A stretch of DNA of 37,458 nt from Massilia cavernae. Its GTDB lineage: Bacteria; Pseudomonadota; Gammaproteobacteria; Burkholderiales; Burkholderiaceae_D. The notes beneath the pieces are model-generated. The model saw only the letters and a program-made list of their open reading frames with translations. It did not search any database and was not told where the DNA came from. Each line of letters opens with the position of its first letter. Within the stretch, counting starts at the first letter, position 1. The position numbers were made by a program, and so were the translations under genes. Shown piece by piece: positions 8,760 through 18,448 of this stretch. The DNA lies in the NCBI RefSeq assembly GCF_003590855.1, contig NZ_QYUP01000065.1:1-37458 (forward strand), read 5' to 3'.

Positions 8760-9026
8760 TTATAACTGGGAACCGAAGATGGCGGCGAATTCGCCGTGCA
8801 GTTTTTCGGTCCACGGGCGGTTTTCATGGACCTTGACGCCGGCGCGGGGTGGCGGGCCGAGCAGTACGCCCATGGAGCGCCTGAACTGGGGATCGCCGGT
8901 GCTGTACTGGCGTTGCAGCTGGCGTTCGATCTCCTTCTCGCTGGGCAGGAGCTTGAAGGTGACGAACACCGCAAGCAGCGTGACCAGGCCGCTGATCAAT
9001 GCGGTTAGAACCATTTTGCGCGTCAT
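8760..9026 (-). CDS. Small single-pass membrane protein, unknown function
   Basis: I do not recognise this 88-residue protein. It has one N-terminal hydrophobic segment (VLTALISGLVTLLAVFVTF, near residues 6-24) followed by a charged, probably soluble tail (SEKEIERQLQRQY, then a Pro-rich GPPPRAG). A longer frame would begin at a TTG inside the terminator hairpin of the preceding gene, so the ATG at 9026 is preferred; a second ATG lies four codons later. It lies downstream of the GlsB-like gene on the same strand with a terminator between them, so it may be read mainly by leakage or from its own promoter. The reading frame fits the neighbours in codon use. Confidence 0.6.
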   Translation of the reverse strand: MTRKMVLTALISGLVTLLAVFVTFKLLPSEKEIERQLQRQYSTGDPQFRRSMGVLLGPPPRAGVKVHENRPWTEKLHGEFAAIFGSQL

Positions 9027-9042
9027 TCCGGGATGCGGGCGT

Positions 9043-9069
9043 AAAAAAACCAACGCGCGGGGGCGTTGG
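9043..9069 (-). terminator. Rho-independent terminator of the GlsB-like gene
   Basis: The stem is CCAACGC (9050-9056) with GCGTTGG (9063-9069) and a six-base loop. Seven A residues at 9043-9049 become T7 on the minus strand. It lies just downstream of the GlsB-family gene and upstream of the small membrane protein. Confidence 0.8.
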
Positions 9070-9089
9070 TTGGTGGGCGTGCGCCAAAA

Positions 9090-9359
9090 CTAACGTACCT
9101 TGCCGCGACGCAGCAGGTTGACGATAGCCAGCAGGATAACTGCACCGAGGAAGGAGACCAGTAGTGAGGTAACGCTGAAGTCGTCTGAATTGATGGTTCC
9201 GGTTCCAAACAGCGGAGAGAGCAGCCAGCCGCCCAGGAAGGCACCGATGATCCCGACGACCACATTCAAAATCATGCCTTGTTCTGCGTCCGTTTTCATG
9301 ACCATGCTTGCCAGCCAACCCAGTACGCCGCCGACGATGATCCAGATGATGAATAACAT
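9090..9359 (-). CDS. GlsB/YeaQ/YmgE family stress membrane protein
   Basis: This 89-residue inner-membrane protein belongs to the transglycosylase-associated (GlsB/YeaQ/YmgE) family, induced by stress in many bacteria; the biochemical role is unknown. It has three hydrophobic segments (residues 1-20, 28-50 and 65-83) and the family's Gly-rich pattern (GGVLGWLASMVMKTDAEQG, then GIIGAFLGGWLL). A near-perfect Shine-Dalgarno (AAAGGAGG, plus positions 9366-9373) stands 6 bases before the ATG. It is divergent from the glycine-zipper stress protein at 9633, and a shared stress response is plausible from context only. Confidence 0.9.
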   Translation of the reverse strand: MLFIIWIIVGGVLGWLASMVMKTDAEQGMILNVVVGIIGAFLGGWLLSPLFGTGTINSDDFSVTSLLVSFLGAVILLAIVNLLRRGKVR

Positions 9360-9632
9360 ATCGAACCTCCTTTAGTTGAAGAACATACCCCTGGTCCCCT
9401 GACTTGCTGACCGTACGCAAAAGAATAGTCATTAGATAACGCCCGGTCGGTGCGGCAACGTACGTAGCGAGGCATCCCGGCAGTGGATTACCAGTGCCAT
9501 TTGGAAAGTCGGAATGAGGGTGCGTCAACGTACAGAGTCGGGTCCTGCCGGGCCGTAAAGTTTCAGGCCCTGGCAATTTATTCTAGCTTTGTATGCGAGC
9601 CCCGCACATTGAACATTCAAGGAGATTTTGAT

Positions 9633-10757
9633 ATGAGCAAGTACGATACGACGAATGAGAACAAGCGCATGGTCACCGGTCTCTTCCGCGATCGCGACAG
9701 CGCCGAGCGGGCTTACACCTCCCTTTCGGAACGCGGCTATACCACGGATGACGTCAACCTGGTCATGTCCGATAAAGCACGCAAGACCCATTTTGCCGCT
9801 GAAGACACAGAAACCGAACTGGGCAGCAAAGCTGCCGAAGGTGCAGGCGTTGGCGCCGGCATTGGCGGCACCATCGGCGCGGTCCTGGCCGGCGTCGCGG
9901 CCGTTGGCACCACCCTGGTACTGCCAGGCATTGGCCTGGTCGTTGCAGGCCCGATCGCAGCGGCACTGGCCGGCGCAGGCGCCGGCGGTATTGCAGGCGG
10001 CCTGGTTGGCGCACTGATCGGCGCCGGCATTCCGGAAGAGCGCGTCAAGCACTACGAAGAAGGCATCAAGAGCGGCGGCATCGTGATGGGCGTGACCCCG
10101 CGTTCGGACGAGGATGCGGCCCATATCCAGCGCAAATGGACCGAACATAAGGGTGAGCACATCATCGGCACCGGCCTGGGCGCTGGCGCCGGTATCGGCG
10201 CAGCAGCCGGCCCGGTCGGCATTGCAGCCGGCGCAGCCATCGGCGGCGTCGCCGGCGGCCTGGCGGGCAAGGGCGTTGCCGAAGTCGTCAATCCGGAAGC
10301 GGGCGACGAACTGCACGAGCACCACTTCGCCAAGGGCGTTGGTGCAGGCAGCGGTGCGGCCATGGGCGCGGCAGCAGGCGCGATGGGCGGCCCGGTCGGT
10401 GCGGCGGCAGGCGCCGTGGCCGGTGCGCTCGCTGGCGGCATGGCAGGCAAGGCAGCCGGGCGCCTGGTCAATCCCGAGGAAGAGTCGGCTTACTGGCGCA
10501 GCGCGTACCAGACCGCGCCGTACTACACCCCGGGCTACACCTATGACGACTACGGTCCGGCTTACGAGCTGGGCTACAACAGCCGCGGCCGTTATTCGGG
10601 TGATTTCAACACCTACGAAAACGACATGTCGAGCGAGTGGGACCGCGTCAAAGGCAAATCGCGCCTGAACTGGCAGCAGGCCAAGTCGGCTACCCGTGCA
10701 GCGTGGGACAAGATCGAGCGCGCCATGCCTGGCGACTTCGACCAAGACGGCCGCTAA
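9633..10757 (+). CDS. Glycine-zipper general stress protein with YflT-like N-terminus
   Basis: This is a 374-residue protein of the general-stress type. Residues 13-50 resemble the YflT/GSP17M fold (MVTGLFRDRDSAERAYTSL, then DVNLVMSD). Three glycine/alanine zipper segments follow (about 67-132, 178-215 and 235-277) that could insert into or span membranes. The second and third look like an internal duplication: both end in a Val-Asn-Pro-Glu motif (EVVNPEA and RLVNPEE). The C-terminus is Tyr-rich (YYTPGYTYDDYGPAYELGY) and then charged (EWDRVKGKSRLNWQQAK). The start at 9633 is set by AAGGAG 8 bases upstream; an upstream in-frame start at 9483 lacks support. A terminator follows. The role is unknown. 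Confidence 0.8.
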   Translation: MSKYDTTNENKRMVTGLFRDRDSAERAYTSLSERGYTTDDVNLVMSDKARKTHFAAEDTETELGSKAAEGAGVGAGIGGTIGAVLAGVAAVGTTLVLPGIGLVVAGPIAAALAGAGAGGIAGGLVGALIGAGIPEERVKHYEEGIKSGGIVMGVTPRSDEDAAHIQRKWTEHKGEHIIGTGLGAGAGIGAAAGPVGIAAGAAIGGVAGGLAGKGVAEVVNPEAGDELHEHHFAKGVGAGSGAAMGAAAGAMGGPVGAAAGAVAGALAGGMAGKAAGRLVNPEEESAYWRSAYQTAPYYTPGYTYDDYGPAYELGYNSRGRYSGDFNTYENDMSSEWDRVKGKSRLNWQQAKSATRAAWDKIERAMPGDFDQDGR

Positions 10758-10781
10758 ACCGGCCTTGCGGTAAATTGAAAC

Positions 10782-10815
10782 AGCCCCGCTTCCGCAAGGA
10801 AGTGGGGGCTTCTTG
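10782..10815 (+). terminator. Terminator between the stress protein and the hydrolase
   Basis: A long hairpin pairs AGCCCC-CTTCC with GGAAG-GGGGCT (10782-10810) around a GCAA loop, followed by TCTT. It lies between two converging genes and can serve both, although neither side has a long T tract. Confidence 0.65.
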
Positions 10816-10819
10816 ACGT

Positions 10820-11446
10820 TTACAGCACCTTGAGGAAGCGGCCGATCGCGTCGCTGACCTGGCGCGGCTGGTCGAACATCACGAAGTGGCGCGCGCCTTC
10901 GACCGGCACGACTTCCAGTTTGGCGGTGCCTGCCATCAACGACGTGTAGTAGGCGGCTTTGGCCTGGGGCGTGATGCCGGTCTGGGCCTGCTGGGCTGCG
11001 AAGGCGGGTGCATTCAGCGCGGCGATCTGGGCCATCATCGAACGCTGCTCGCGCGGCAGGTTTTCCATGGTCGGGAAGATCGGCAGGCCGTCGACGGCGA
11101 CCACGCCGCCGACCTGGTCAAGCAGCTGCGCGGCAACCGCAAGCGCCAGCGCGCCGCCCATGCTGTGTCCGATCAGCACCGGCTTGTCGATCTTGCGGGT
11201 GGCGATCAGCTGCTTCAAGGCATCGCGCGCGCTGTCGAAGCCGGCGCCGGCCACTGCCGGGCGGCCGTCGAAGCCGGGCAGGGTGACCACGTATACCGTG
11301 TAGTCGCCGCTGTATTCGCGCACCGTGTCCTTCCATGCCCACGGTCCGCTGCCGAGGCCGGGAATCAGCACCAGCGGACGGCCGCGCTGGCCGTGGCGCT
11401 CGACCAACATCGAGCCGACGTCGAAACGCTCGGCCGGGGCTGCCAT
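10820..11446 (-). CDS. Alpha/beta hydrolase, 5' end altered by a REP-like hairpin
   Basis: This is an alpha/beta-hydrolase fold enzyme of unknown substrate. From the ATG at 11446 the product has 208 residues. It shows the oxyanion-side motif VLIPGLGSGPWAW, the nucleophile elbow GHSMGG (Ser), and a final His in GARHFVMFDQP. The frame stays open upstream to 11581, but that extension reads through the inverted repeat at 11486-11537 and overlaps the yceI gene. The residues just before the ATG (CPATAAPDRAAA) look like the end of a signal peptide. I infer that the repeat replaced the original start and export signal, leaving either a cytoplasmic protein or a non-functional gene. No Shine-Dalgarno is seen at 11446. 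Confidence 0.65.
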   Translation of the reverse strand: MAAPAERFDVGSMLVERHGQRGRPLVLIPGLGSGPWAWKDTVREYSGDYTVYVVTLPGFDGRPAVAGAGFDSARDALKQLIATRKIDKPVLIGHSMGGALALAVAAQLLDQVGGVVAVDGLPIFPTMENLPREQRSMMAQIAALNAPAFAAQQAQTGITPQAKAAYYTSLMAGTAKLEVVPVEGARHFVMFDQPRQVSDAIGRFLKVL

Positions 11447-11485
11447 GGCGGCGGCGCGGTCCGGTGCTGCCGTTGCCGGGCAAGT

Positions 11486-11537
11486 AAGATCGGGGACAGA
11501 CCACGATCTCGTAGGATGGTGGTCTGTCCCCGATCTT
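11486..11537. repeat. REP-like palindrome, perfect 19-bp inverted repeat
   Basis: The left arm AAGATCGGGGACAGACCAC (11486-11504) and its exact reverse complement (11519-11537) flank a 14-base loop. The arms are identical over all 19 bases. The GGGGACAGACCAC core resembles REP sequences moved by REP-associated tyrosine transposases (RAYTs) that I recall from related genomes. It sits between yceI (stop at 11550) and the hydrolase and runs into the hydrolase frame. No RAYT gene lies in this window. Confidence 0.8.
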
Positions 11538-11549
11538 GGGCCAACGGAG

Positions 11550-12134
11550 TTACTTGGCTGCGTCAGCCTTGATGGCTTCAACCTCGATCTGTAGCTTCAC
11601 TTCCGGCGCGAAACCGCGTGCGATCGCGTAGTCAATGCCGAAATCGGTGCGCTTGAACTCAGCCGACGTATCGGCGCCGCATACTTCGCGTTTGAGCATC
11701 GCGTGCTGGATGCACTTGAACTTGTTGATGGTCAGGGTCAGCGGCTTGGTCACGCCGTGCAGGGTTAGCTCACCATCGACCGATACCGGGGTGTCGCCGT
11801 CGAACTTGATCGACTTGCCGACGTAGGTGGCGGTCGGGAACTTGGCGACGTCGAACATGTCCGCGCCCTTGGCGTGGCTGTTCAGTTTGTCGTGGCCGAA
11901 ATCGAGCGAGTCGGCGTCGATGACGATGTTCATCGAGCCGGTTTTCGCGGCACGGTCGAGCACGACGGTGCCGGTGGTCTTGTTGAACTTGCCGCGCAGG
12001 ACGGAGATGCCCATGTGGTCGGCTTCGAAGCTCGGGTAGGTGTGGCCCGGGTCGATGTTGTAGGTGTCTGCAGCGAAGGCGATGCTGGCCGCGCCAGCGG
12101 TGGCGAGTGCGACGACGAGGTGCTTGAATTGCAT
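11550..12134 (-). CDS. YceI family periplasmic protein
   Basis: YceI-family proteins are small lipocalin-like beta-barrels that bind isoprenoid lipids such as polyprenyl quinones; their physiological role is uncertain. This one has 194 residues with a clear signal peptide ([20 protein letters not shown], cleavage before ADTYNID). The mature start [20 protein letters not shown] is classic for the family, as are GVTKPLTL and RTDFGI. The start is at 12134, after AAGGGA in the spacer; an open frame further upstream is ignored because it lies inside the second YceI gene. It lies 28 bp after that paralog and is probably the last gene of the cytochrome b561-YceI-YceI unit. Confidence 0.93.
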   Translation of the reverse strand: MQFKHLVVALATAGAASIAFAADTYNIDPGHTYPSFEADHMGISVLRGKFNKTTGTVVLDRAAKTGSMNIVIDADSLDFGHDKLNSHAKGADMFDVAKFPTATYVGKSIKFDGDTPVSVDGELTLHGVTKPLTLTINKFKCIQHAMLKREVCGADTSAEFKRTDFGIDYAIARGFAPEVKLQIEVEAIKADAAK

Positions 12135-12162
12135 GTGGAGTTTCCCTTGTGAATAATAAAAA

Positions 12163-12717
12163 TTACTGTCCGGCAGCGACGCGGAAACGGATGACAACTT
12201 CGTCGGCGACCATGCTCGTGTCTTTCCACTCGCCTTCGCCGATATTGAACGCCAGCCGTTTGATCGGCAGCGCCCCTTCAAACACTTGCTTGCCGCCATC
12301 GGACTTGACCGACAGCGGGAAGTTCACCACCGCCGACCTGCCCTTGATGGTGAGCTTGCCGGTGACGTTCAGCTTGCCCGCGCCGGCCGCCTTGATGCCC
12401 GACGAAACGAAGCTCGCCTTCGGGAACTGCGCGGCGTTGAACCAGTCTTTCTTGGCTACTTCCTTGTTCATGTCGGCGTCGCCCAGGTCGAGGCTGGCGG
12501 TGTCGATGTCGACGCTGGCTTTGGCCAGCTCGGGTTTGGCGGCGTCGTAATCGACCTGCGCATTGAATTTGCGGAACTTCGCCTCGACCGGCACGCTCAT
12601 CTGCGTGAAGGTGGCGGAAATCGCACTCGTTGCCACGTCGGTCTTGAGCGGGAAGGCGCTTGCGGCCAGCGTCACCGCCATCAATGCCGCGAGCAGGCTG
12701 CCTCGGATAGGTTTCAT
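12163..12717 (-). CDS. YceI family protein, second copy
   Basis: This 184-residue YceI-type protein has a signal peptide (residues 1-20, [20 protein letters not shown]). The body keeps the family layout: a [19 protein letters not shown] segment, [14 protein letters not shown], and [16 protein letters not shown]. It is quite divergent from the YceI copy just downstream, so the two are not a recent duplication. AGGAG stands 5 bases before the ATG. It lies 26 bp after the cytochrome b561 gene. The pairing of a b561-type cytochrome with YceI is also seen in E. coli (yceJ-yceI) and suggests a quinone-linked envelope function. Confidence 0.9.
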   Translation of the reverse strand: MKPIRGSLLAALMAVTLAASAFPLKTDVATSAISATFTQMSVPVEAKFRKFNAQVDYDAAKPELAKASVDIDTASLDLGDADMNKEVAKKDWFNAAQFPKASFVSSGIKAAGAGKLNVTGKLTIKGRSAVVNFPLSVKSDGGKQVFEGALPIKRLAFNIGEGEWKDTSMVADEVVIRFRVAAGQ

Positions 12718-12743
12718 GGATGCTCCTGTTGGAAGGATGGGGT

Positions 12744-13283
12744 TCAGGGAAGCATGCGGCGCAGCACGCCGTCACGGTCGATGAACTGGTGTTTCAGTGC
12801 GGCGGCCACGTGGATTCCGACGCACCCGGCCAGCAGCATGTTAAGCCAGTAATGCACGGCCTTGAGCACGGGCTTGAGTTCGGGATCCGGCCCGATCAGC
12901 GCGGGCAGTTCGACCAGGCCCAGGTAGACCACCTTGACGCCCGAAGCCAGGCTGTAGAAATAGCCCGACAGCGGCACCGCGAAGATCAGCACGTACAGCA
13001 GGCCGTGCAGCGAGTTGGCGGCCAGTTTTTCCCACGGCTTCATGGTCGGCGGATACGGCGGAGTCGGATGGAAAAGGCGCCACAGTACGCGCAGCACCGC
13101 CAGCAGCAGCACCGTAACGCCGAGCCACTTGTGCCAGGAGAAGTAGCGCAGCTTGGTGGGCGTCAGGCCGGGAATGTCGGTCATGACCAGCCCCAGCGTG
13201 AAGGCGCACACGATCAGCAGCGCGACCATCCAGTGGATGGCCATGGCCGTGTAGGTGTAACGGGCGGAGTTGATAGTACGCAT
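12744..13283 (-). CDS. Cytochrome b561 family membrane protein
   Basis: This is an inner-membrane dihaem cytochrome b of the CybB type, thought to move electrons between quinone and partner proteins. From the ATG at 13283 it has 179 residues and four hydrophobic helices. Candidate haem-ligand histidines are in AIHWMVAL, SWHKWLGV, SLHGLLYV and KAVHYWLN. The open frame extends further upstream to 13478, but MRTINSARYTYTAMAIHW is the usual start of the family. The ribosome site is weak and a TATATT hexamer lies only a few bases upstream. It leads the three-gene unit with the two YceI genes. Confidence 0.9.
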   Translation of the reverse strand: MRTINSARYTYTAMAIHWMVALLIVCAFTLGLVMTDIPGLTPTKLRYFSWHKWLGVTVLLLAVLRVLWRLFHPTPPYPPTMKPWEKLAANSLHGLLYVLIFAVPLSGYFYSLASGVKVVYLGLVELPALIGPDPELKPVLKAVHYWLNMLLAGCVGIHVAAALKHQFIDRDGVLRRMLP

Positions 13284-13460
13284 TAGGACGAATATACCAG
13301 ACAAAAAGATTTCACGTTTGGGCCGGGATTTCCGGGTCATCACACTACCACGACGAACACAGCCATGCCGAAATAGTTGCAGTAATTGTAAAACGCATCC
13401 GAGCGGTGGCGTTTCTGGTTGATAATGGGAAACACGTGTCCCGCACGAAAAAGGTAGAGA

Positions 13461-14669
13461 ATGGATCGTCCGCACCAAGCATTGACCCGGAAATACAGCG
13501 CCTGGCTGGCGCCGGTGGCCTCACTGATAATGGTCTTGCCCGCCGCGGCGGACGTGCGGAACCTGCCCGACATCGCGGACTTGTCGATCGAGGAACTGGC
13601 AAATTTCCAGATCACCCCCGTCTCCCCGCCCGCGTGCACGCCCACGCGTACAAGGGCAAGGCAGGACAGCCGGCGCCGGGCGCGATCGCCGTGTCGGGGA
13701 CGACCCTGCAGCTCGGCGACGTCGAAACCGCAGGCGTCAGCGTCACCGGGAACTGGAACCGCAAGCTGGCCGACGGCAGCAGCATCAGTGTGCAAGCCTA
13801 CGTAGACCACACCGAGCGCACAGTACCGCCCAGCTAATCCGAAACGCTCGACATCGCCGACCTCCAGTTCCAGCACTCGCTGCGCCGGCTCGGCATGCAC
13901 GAACTGGTGTGGGGCGCGAACTTCCGCTACTCGTGGGACCGGGTGACCAACAGCGACATCATCGCCTTCCTGCCCGCGCACACCAGCCAGCAATGGGCCA
14001 GCCTGTTTGCCCAGGACGAGACCAGCCTGCGCGACGACCTGCGCCTGGGTGTCGGGGCGCCCGCCCCATCTCCTGCGCGGCGGGCCGCGGGTGGTGTCCG
14101 AAGTGGCCAAGGTGTTTGAACTGGGCTACCGCGGCCAGCCGCTGCCTGGCCTGTCGTACTCCGCCACGGTATTCCACAACGACTACGGCCACCTGTGCAC
14201 GCAGGAGGTCGACCCGGGCCGCACCTTCGTCGTCTTCGACAACTTGATGGAGGGGAGGGCGAACGGGATCGAGATGTGGGGCAGCTACCAGCTTGCGCCG
14301 TCATGGCGCATCAGCGCGGGCATGACCGGACTGCACCAGACGATGTCGCTCAAGCCGGGCAGCAATGACCGCGCCGGGCCGGGAACGGCGGGCAAGGACC
14401 CGTCGCACACGGCGCAGCTCAGGTCCAGCTACGCTTTCGCGCCGGGCAGGGAGCTTGAGATCGCGGTGCGCAAGGTGGGGGCGCTGGAAAATCCGTCGGT
14501 GCCGGGATACACGGCGGTCGATGCGCGTTTGGGATGGCGGATCAACCCGGACATGGAGCTGTCGCTGGCGGGGCAGAACCTGAATGGTTCGCTCGGGGAG
14601 TACGGGCCGGTTGAGTCGTGCACGGAATTGGCGCGGTCGGTGGCGGTAAGGCTGGTTTGGGGGATTTGA
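13461..14669 (+). pseudogene. Decayed TonB-dependent outer-membrane receptor
   Basis: These are remnants of a TonB-dependent receptor spread over two frames. It starts with a signal peptide and plug start in one frame (LPDIADLSIEELANFQIT, to about 13635) and then jumps frame to beta-barrel sequence (GDVETAGVSVTGNWNRKLAD). It meets an in-frame TAA at 13835-13837, continues in that frame (LGMHELVWGANFRYSWDR) to about 14065, and shifts again to the C-terminal barrel (VVSEVAKVFELGYRG to the final RLVWGI). Nearly the whole plug and a middle part of the barrel are missing. About 1.2 kb remain of an expected 2 kb or more. No functional product is possible. The exact substrate class cannot be told. 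Confidence 0.85.
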
Positions 14670-14678
14670 ATTTTAATT

Positions 14679-14774
14679 CGGCGGATGCGCTTCCGCTTAT
14701 CCGCCCTACGGCCTGCTCTTAATTTCGGCGTAGGGCGGATAACGCGGGCTGCCGCCGAGGCCGCGCATCCGCCG
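14679..14774. repeat. Nested palindromic intergenic element
   Basis: A 96-bp element is bounded by a perfect 12-bp inverted repeat, CGGCGGATGCGC (14679-14690) and GCGCATCCGCCG (14763-14774). It contains a second perfect 14-bp inverted repeat, TTATCCGCCCTACG (14697-14710) and CGTAGGGCGGATAA (14729-14742). It lies between the receptor pseudogene and the 3' end of purB. A partial copy of its left half is at 26325-26356. It looks like a dispersed REP- or MITE-like element and may also act as a terminator for purB. Confidence 0.7.
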
Positions 14775-14787
14775 TCCTGGCAGCTGA

Positions 14788-16254
<1,467 letters not shown>

Positions 16255-16290
16255 CTATACTGTTAGCTATTCATCTACATAAAATTATCC

Positions 16291-16902
16291 ATGAAACTGA
16301 TCGGTTCGCTTGCCAGTCCGTACGTTCGCAAGGTGCGCGTCGTGCTGGCGGAAAAAAAGCTCGACTACGCCTACGAGCTTGAAAACGTCTGGAGCCCGGA
16401 AACCCGCATTCACCAGTCCAACCCGCTGGGCAAGGTGCCGTGCCTGATCATGGAAGACGGCAGCCCGATGTTCGATTCGCGCGTCATCGCCGAATACCTC
16501 GACACCCTCACCCCCGTCTGCAAGCTGCTGCCGCCCAATGGCCGCGACCGCGCCGACGTCAAGGTGTGGGAGGCGCTGGCAGACGGCGTGCTCGATGCCG
16601 CCGTGCTGGTGCGCCTCGAGCGCACGCTGCGCTCGAAGGACCAGCAAAGCGAGGCCTGGGTCGAGCGCCAGATGGCCAAGGTGGCCGCGGGCCTCGAGGT
16701 CATGTCGGCCGACCTGGGCGACTCGGCCTTCTGCATGGGCACCCACTACACGCTGGCCGACGTTGCCGTCGGCTGCACCCTGGGCTGGCTGTCGTTCCGC
16801 TTCCCCGACATCGGCTGGCGCGGCGACTACCCCAACCTGGCGCGCCTGTTCGACAAGCTCTCCGAGCGCGCGTCGTTCCGCGACACGGTACCGCAGCAGT
16901 AA
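16291..16902 (+). CDS. Glutathione S-transferase family protein (YibF-like)
   Basis: This is a cytosolic GST-fold protein of 203 residues. The thioredoxin-like N-terminal domain (1-75) has SPYVRKVRVVLAEKKLDY, NPLGKVPCL with the cis-proline, and DSRVIAEYLD, which supplies the glutathione-contacting Asp-Ser pair. The all-helical C-terminal domain contains YTLADVAVGCTLGWLSFR. It resembles E. coli YibF in length and motifs. The substrate is unknown. A TATACT hexamer at 16256-16261 could be its -10. The PfkB kinase starts 12 bp after its stop, so the two are probably co-transcribed. Confidence 0.88.
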   Translation: MKLIGSLASPYVRKVRVVLAEKKLDYAYELENVWSPETRIHQSNPLGKVPCLIMEDGSPMFDSRVIAEYLDTLTPVCKLLPPNGRDRADVKVWEALADGVLDAAVLVRLERTLRSKDQQSEAWVERQMAKVAAGLEVMSADLGDSAFCMGTHYTLADVAVGCTLGWLSFRFPDIGWRGDYPNLARLFDKLSERASFRDTVPQQ

Positions 16903-16914
16903 TCTGGGCTATCC

Positions 16915-17835
16915 ATGACGACAGTCGTCTTCGGCGAGGCATTGGTCGACGATTTCGCCCACGAGCAAATCGTGGGCGGCGCGCCGTTCAACGTGGCGCG
17001 CCACCTGGCCGCCTTCATGGCGCCGCAGCTGATGGTCACCCGCATCGGCGACGACCGCAACGGGGCGCTGGTGCGCGCCGAATTCGAACGCTTTGCGATG
17101 TCCGAGCGCGGCCTGCAGGCCGACGGCATGGAAGAAACCGGGCGCGTCATCGTGCACCGCAGCGCCGACGGCCACCGCTTCGCGATCCAGCCGCGCCAGG
17201 CCTATGACTTCATCGCCGTCGACGCGGTGCTGGCCTCGGTACGCGAGGTCGAGCCCACTGCCGTTTATTTCGGCGCGCTGGCGCAGCGCGGCGAGCGCTC
17301 GCGCGAAGCGCTGTTCTCGCTACTGGGCGCCTCCACCGCCATGCGCTTCCTCGACCTCAACCTGCGGCCCGGCCAGTACGACGAAACCATCGTCATGCGT
17401 TCGCTGGAGGCGGCCGATATCGTCAAGGTCAATGAAGATGAACTGCAGCTGCTGTTCGGCTGGAGTCTGGGCGCCGGCGCCCCGTCGCCTTCGGACGCCG
17501 ATGCGGTGCGGGCGGGCTGCGCGGCGCTGGTCGAACGGCACCGGCTCGAAGCGCTGCTGGTCACGCTGGGCCACCGCGGCTCGGTGTACTTCGGCAGGGA
17601 TGGCAACCTGATCGCCAACCGCGACAATCCCACGCCGCCCTTCGTGATCGACACGGCGGGAGCGGGCGACGCGTTCTCGGCGATCTTTTTGCTGGGACGT
17701 TCGCGCGGCTGGCCGTTGGCGCAGACGCTTGCGCGCGCCAACGAATTCGCCGGCGCGATCTGCGCAATCCCGGGCGCGGTGCCGCGGGATATGGACTTCT
17801 ACGACAGGTGGGTGGCGCACTGGCGCGCCGCCTGA
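16915..17835 (+). CDS. PfkB family carbohydrate kinase (fructokinase-like)
   Basis: This is an ATP-dependent sugar kinase of the ribokinase/PfkB family, 306 residues. The sugar-binding N-terminal motif GGAPFNVARHLAAF (residues 22-35) is typical of fructokinases. The C-terminal PfkB signature DTAGAGDAF carries the catalytic Asp and the anion hole. The internal VKVNEDELQLLF motif is also standard. It follows the GST gene by 12 bp and converges with bfr, leaving one base between the two stop codons. The sugar is not certain: fructose is likely from the GGAPFNVA motif, but no transporter or sugar operon lies nearby. Confidence 0.88.
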   Translation: MTTVVFGEALVDDFAHEQIVGGAPFNVARHLAAFMAPQLMVTRIGDDRNGALVRAEFERFAMSERGLQADGMEETGRVIVHRSADGHRFAIQPRQAYDFIAVDAVLASVREVEPTAVYFGALAQRGERSREALFSLLGASTAMRFLDLNLRPGQYDETIVMRSLEAADIVKVNEDELQLLFGWSLGAGAPSPSDADAVRAGCAALVERHRLEALLVTLGHRGSVYFGRDGNLIANRDNPTPPFVIDTAGAGDAFSAIFLLGRSRGWPLAQTLARANEFAGAICAIPGAVPRDMDFYDRWVAHWRAA

Positions 17836-17836
17836 A

Positions 17837-18313
17837 TCACTCTTCGGTCGACATCTGGCTTTGCAGGTAGTTCTGGATACCGATCTTGACGATCAGGTCC
17901 AGCTGCGTTTCCAGCCACTCGATGTGTTCTTCCGTATCTTCCATGATGGCCAGGAACAGGTCGCGCGACACATAGTCCGCAGCCAGTTCGCAGGCCGCGA
18001 TAGCTTCCTTGACGGTGACGTGGGCCGCCTTCTCCAGCTTCAGGTCGCATTCCAGCATTTCCTGGGTCGACTCGCCGATCAGCAGCTTGTGCAGCGCCTG
18101 CAGGTTAGGCAGGCCCTCGAGCAACAGGATACGGTCGATCAGCTTGTCCGCATGCTTCATCTCGCCAATCGACTCGTCGTACTCCTTCTTGCCGAGCTTC
18201 TGCAGCCCCCAATGGCGGTACATGCGCGCGTGCAGGAAATACTGATTAACGGCGGTCAGCTCATTGGTGAGCTGTGCGTTGAGCAAACGGATGATGTTCT
18301 TATCGCCCTTCAT
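17837..18313 (-). CDS. bfr: Bacterioferritin
   Basis: Bfr forms a 24-subunit haem-containing shell that stores iron as ferric mineral. The 158-residue protein has the normal length. The haem-ligand Met52 is present ([11 protein letters not shown]), as are ferroxidase ligands Glu18, Glu51, His54, Glu94 and His130. At position 127, where E. coli Bfr has the bridging Glu, this protein reads Thr ([10 protein letters not shown]); neighbouring Glu128 might substitute. The gene lies downstream of bfd and tonB on the same strand, separated from tonB by 135 bp, and ends one base from the convergent PfkB gene. Confidence 0.96.
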   Translation of the reverse strand: MKGDKNIIRLLNAQLTNELTAVNQYFLHARMYRHWGLQKLGKKEYDESIGEMKHADKLIDRILLLEGLPNLQALHKLLIGESTQEMLECDLKLEKAAHVTVKEAIAACELAADYVSRDLFLAIMEDTEEHIEWLETQLDLIVKIGIQNYLQSQMSTEE

Positions 18314-18448
18314 GGGATGCTTTCGAAAGTGGCAGGAATGCCACCATCATAGCAAACTGATACGGTCTTGTGTGGCGCGCGCGCGTCATCTTTCAAACCG
18401 ATGAGCCGGCAAGGAATCACATGAAGAGTAGGTAGGAAGCGGGCGCTC

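Noticed and set aside
11447..11581. N-terminal extension of the alpha/beta hydrolase
   Set aside because: It translates through the REP-like palindrome and into the yceI gene, so it is not ancestral hydrolase sequence, although translation from there cannot be excluded.
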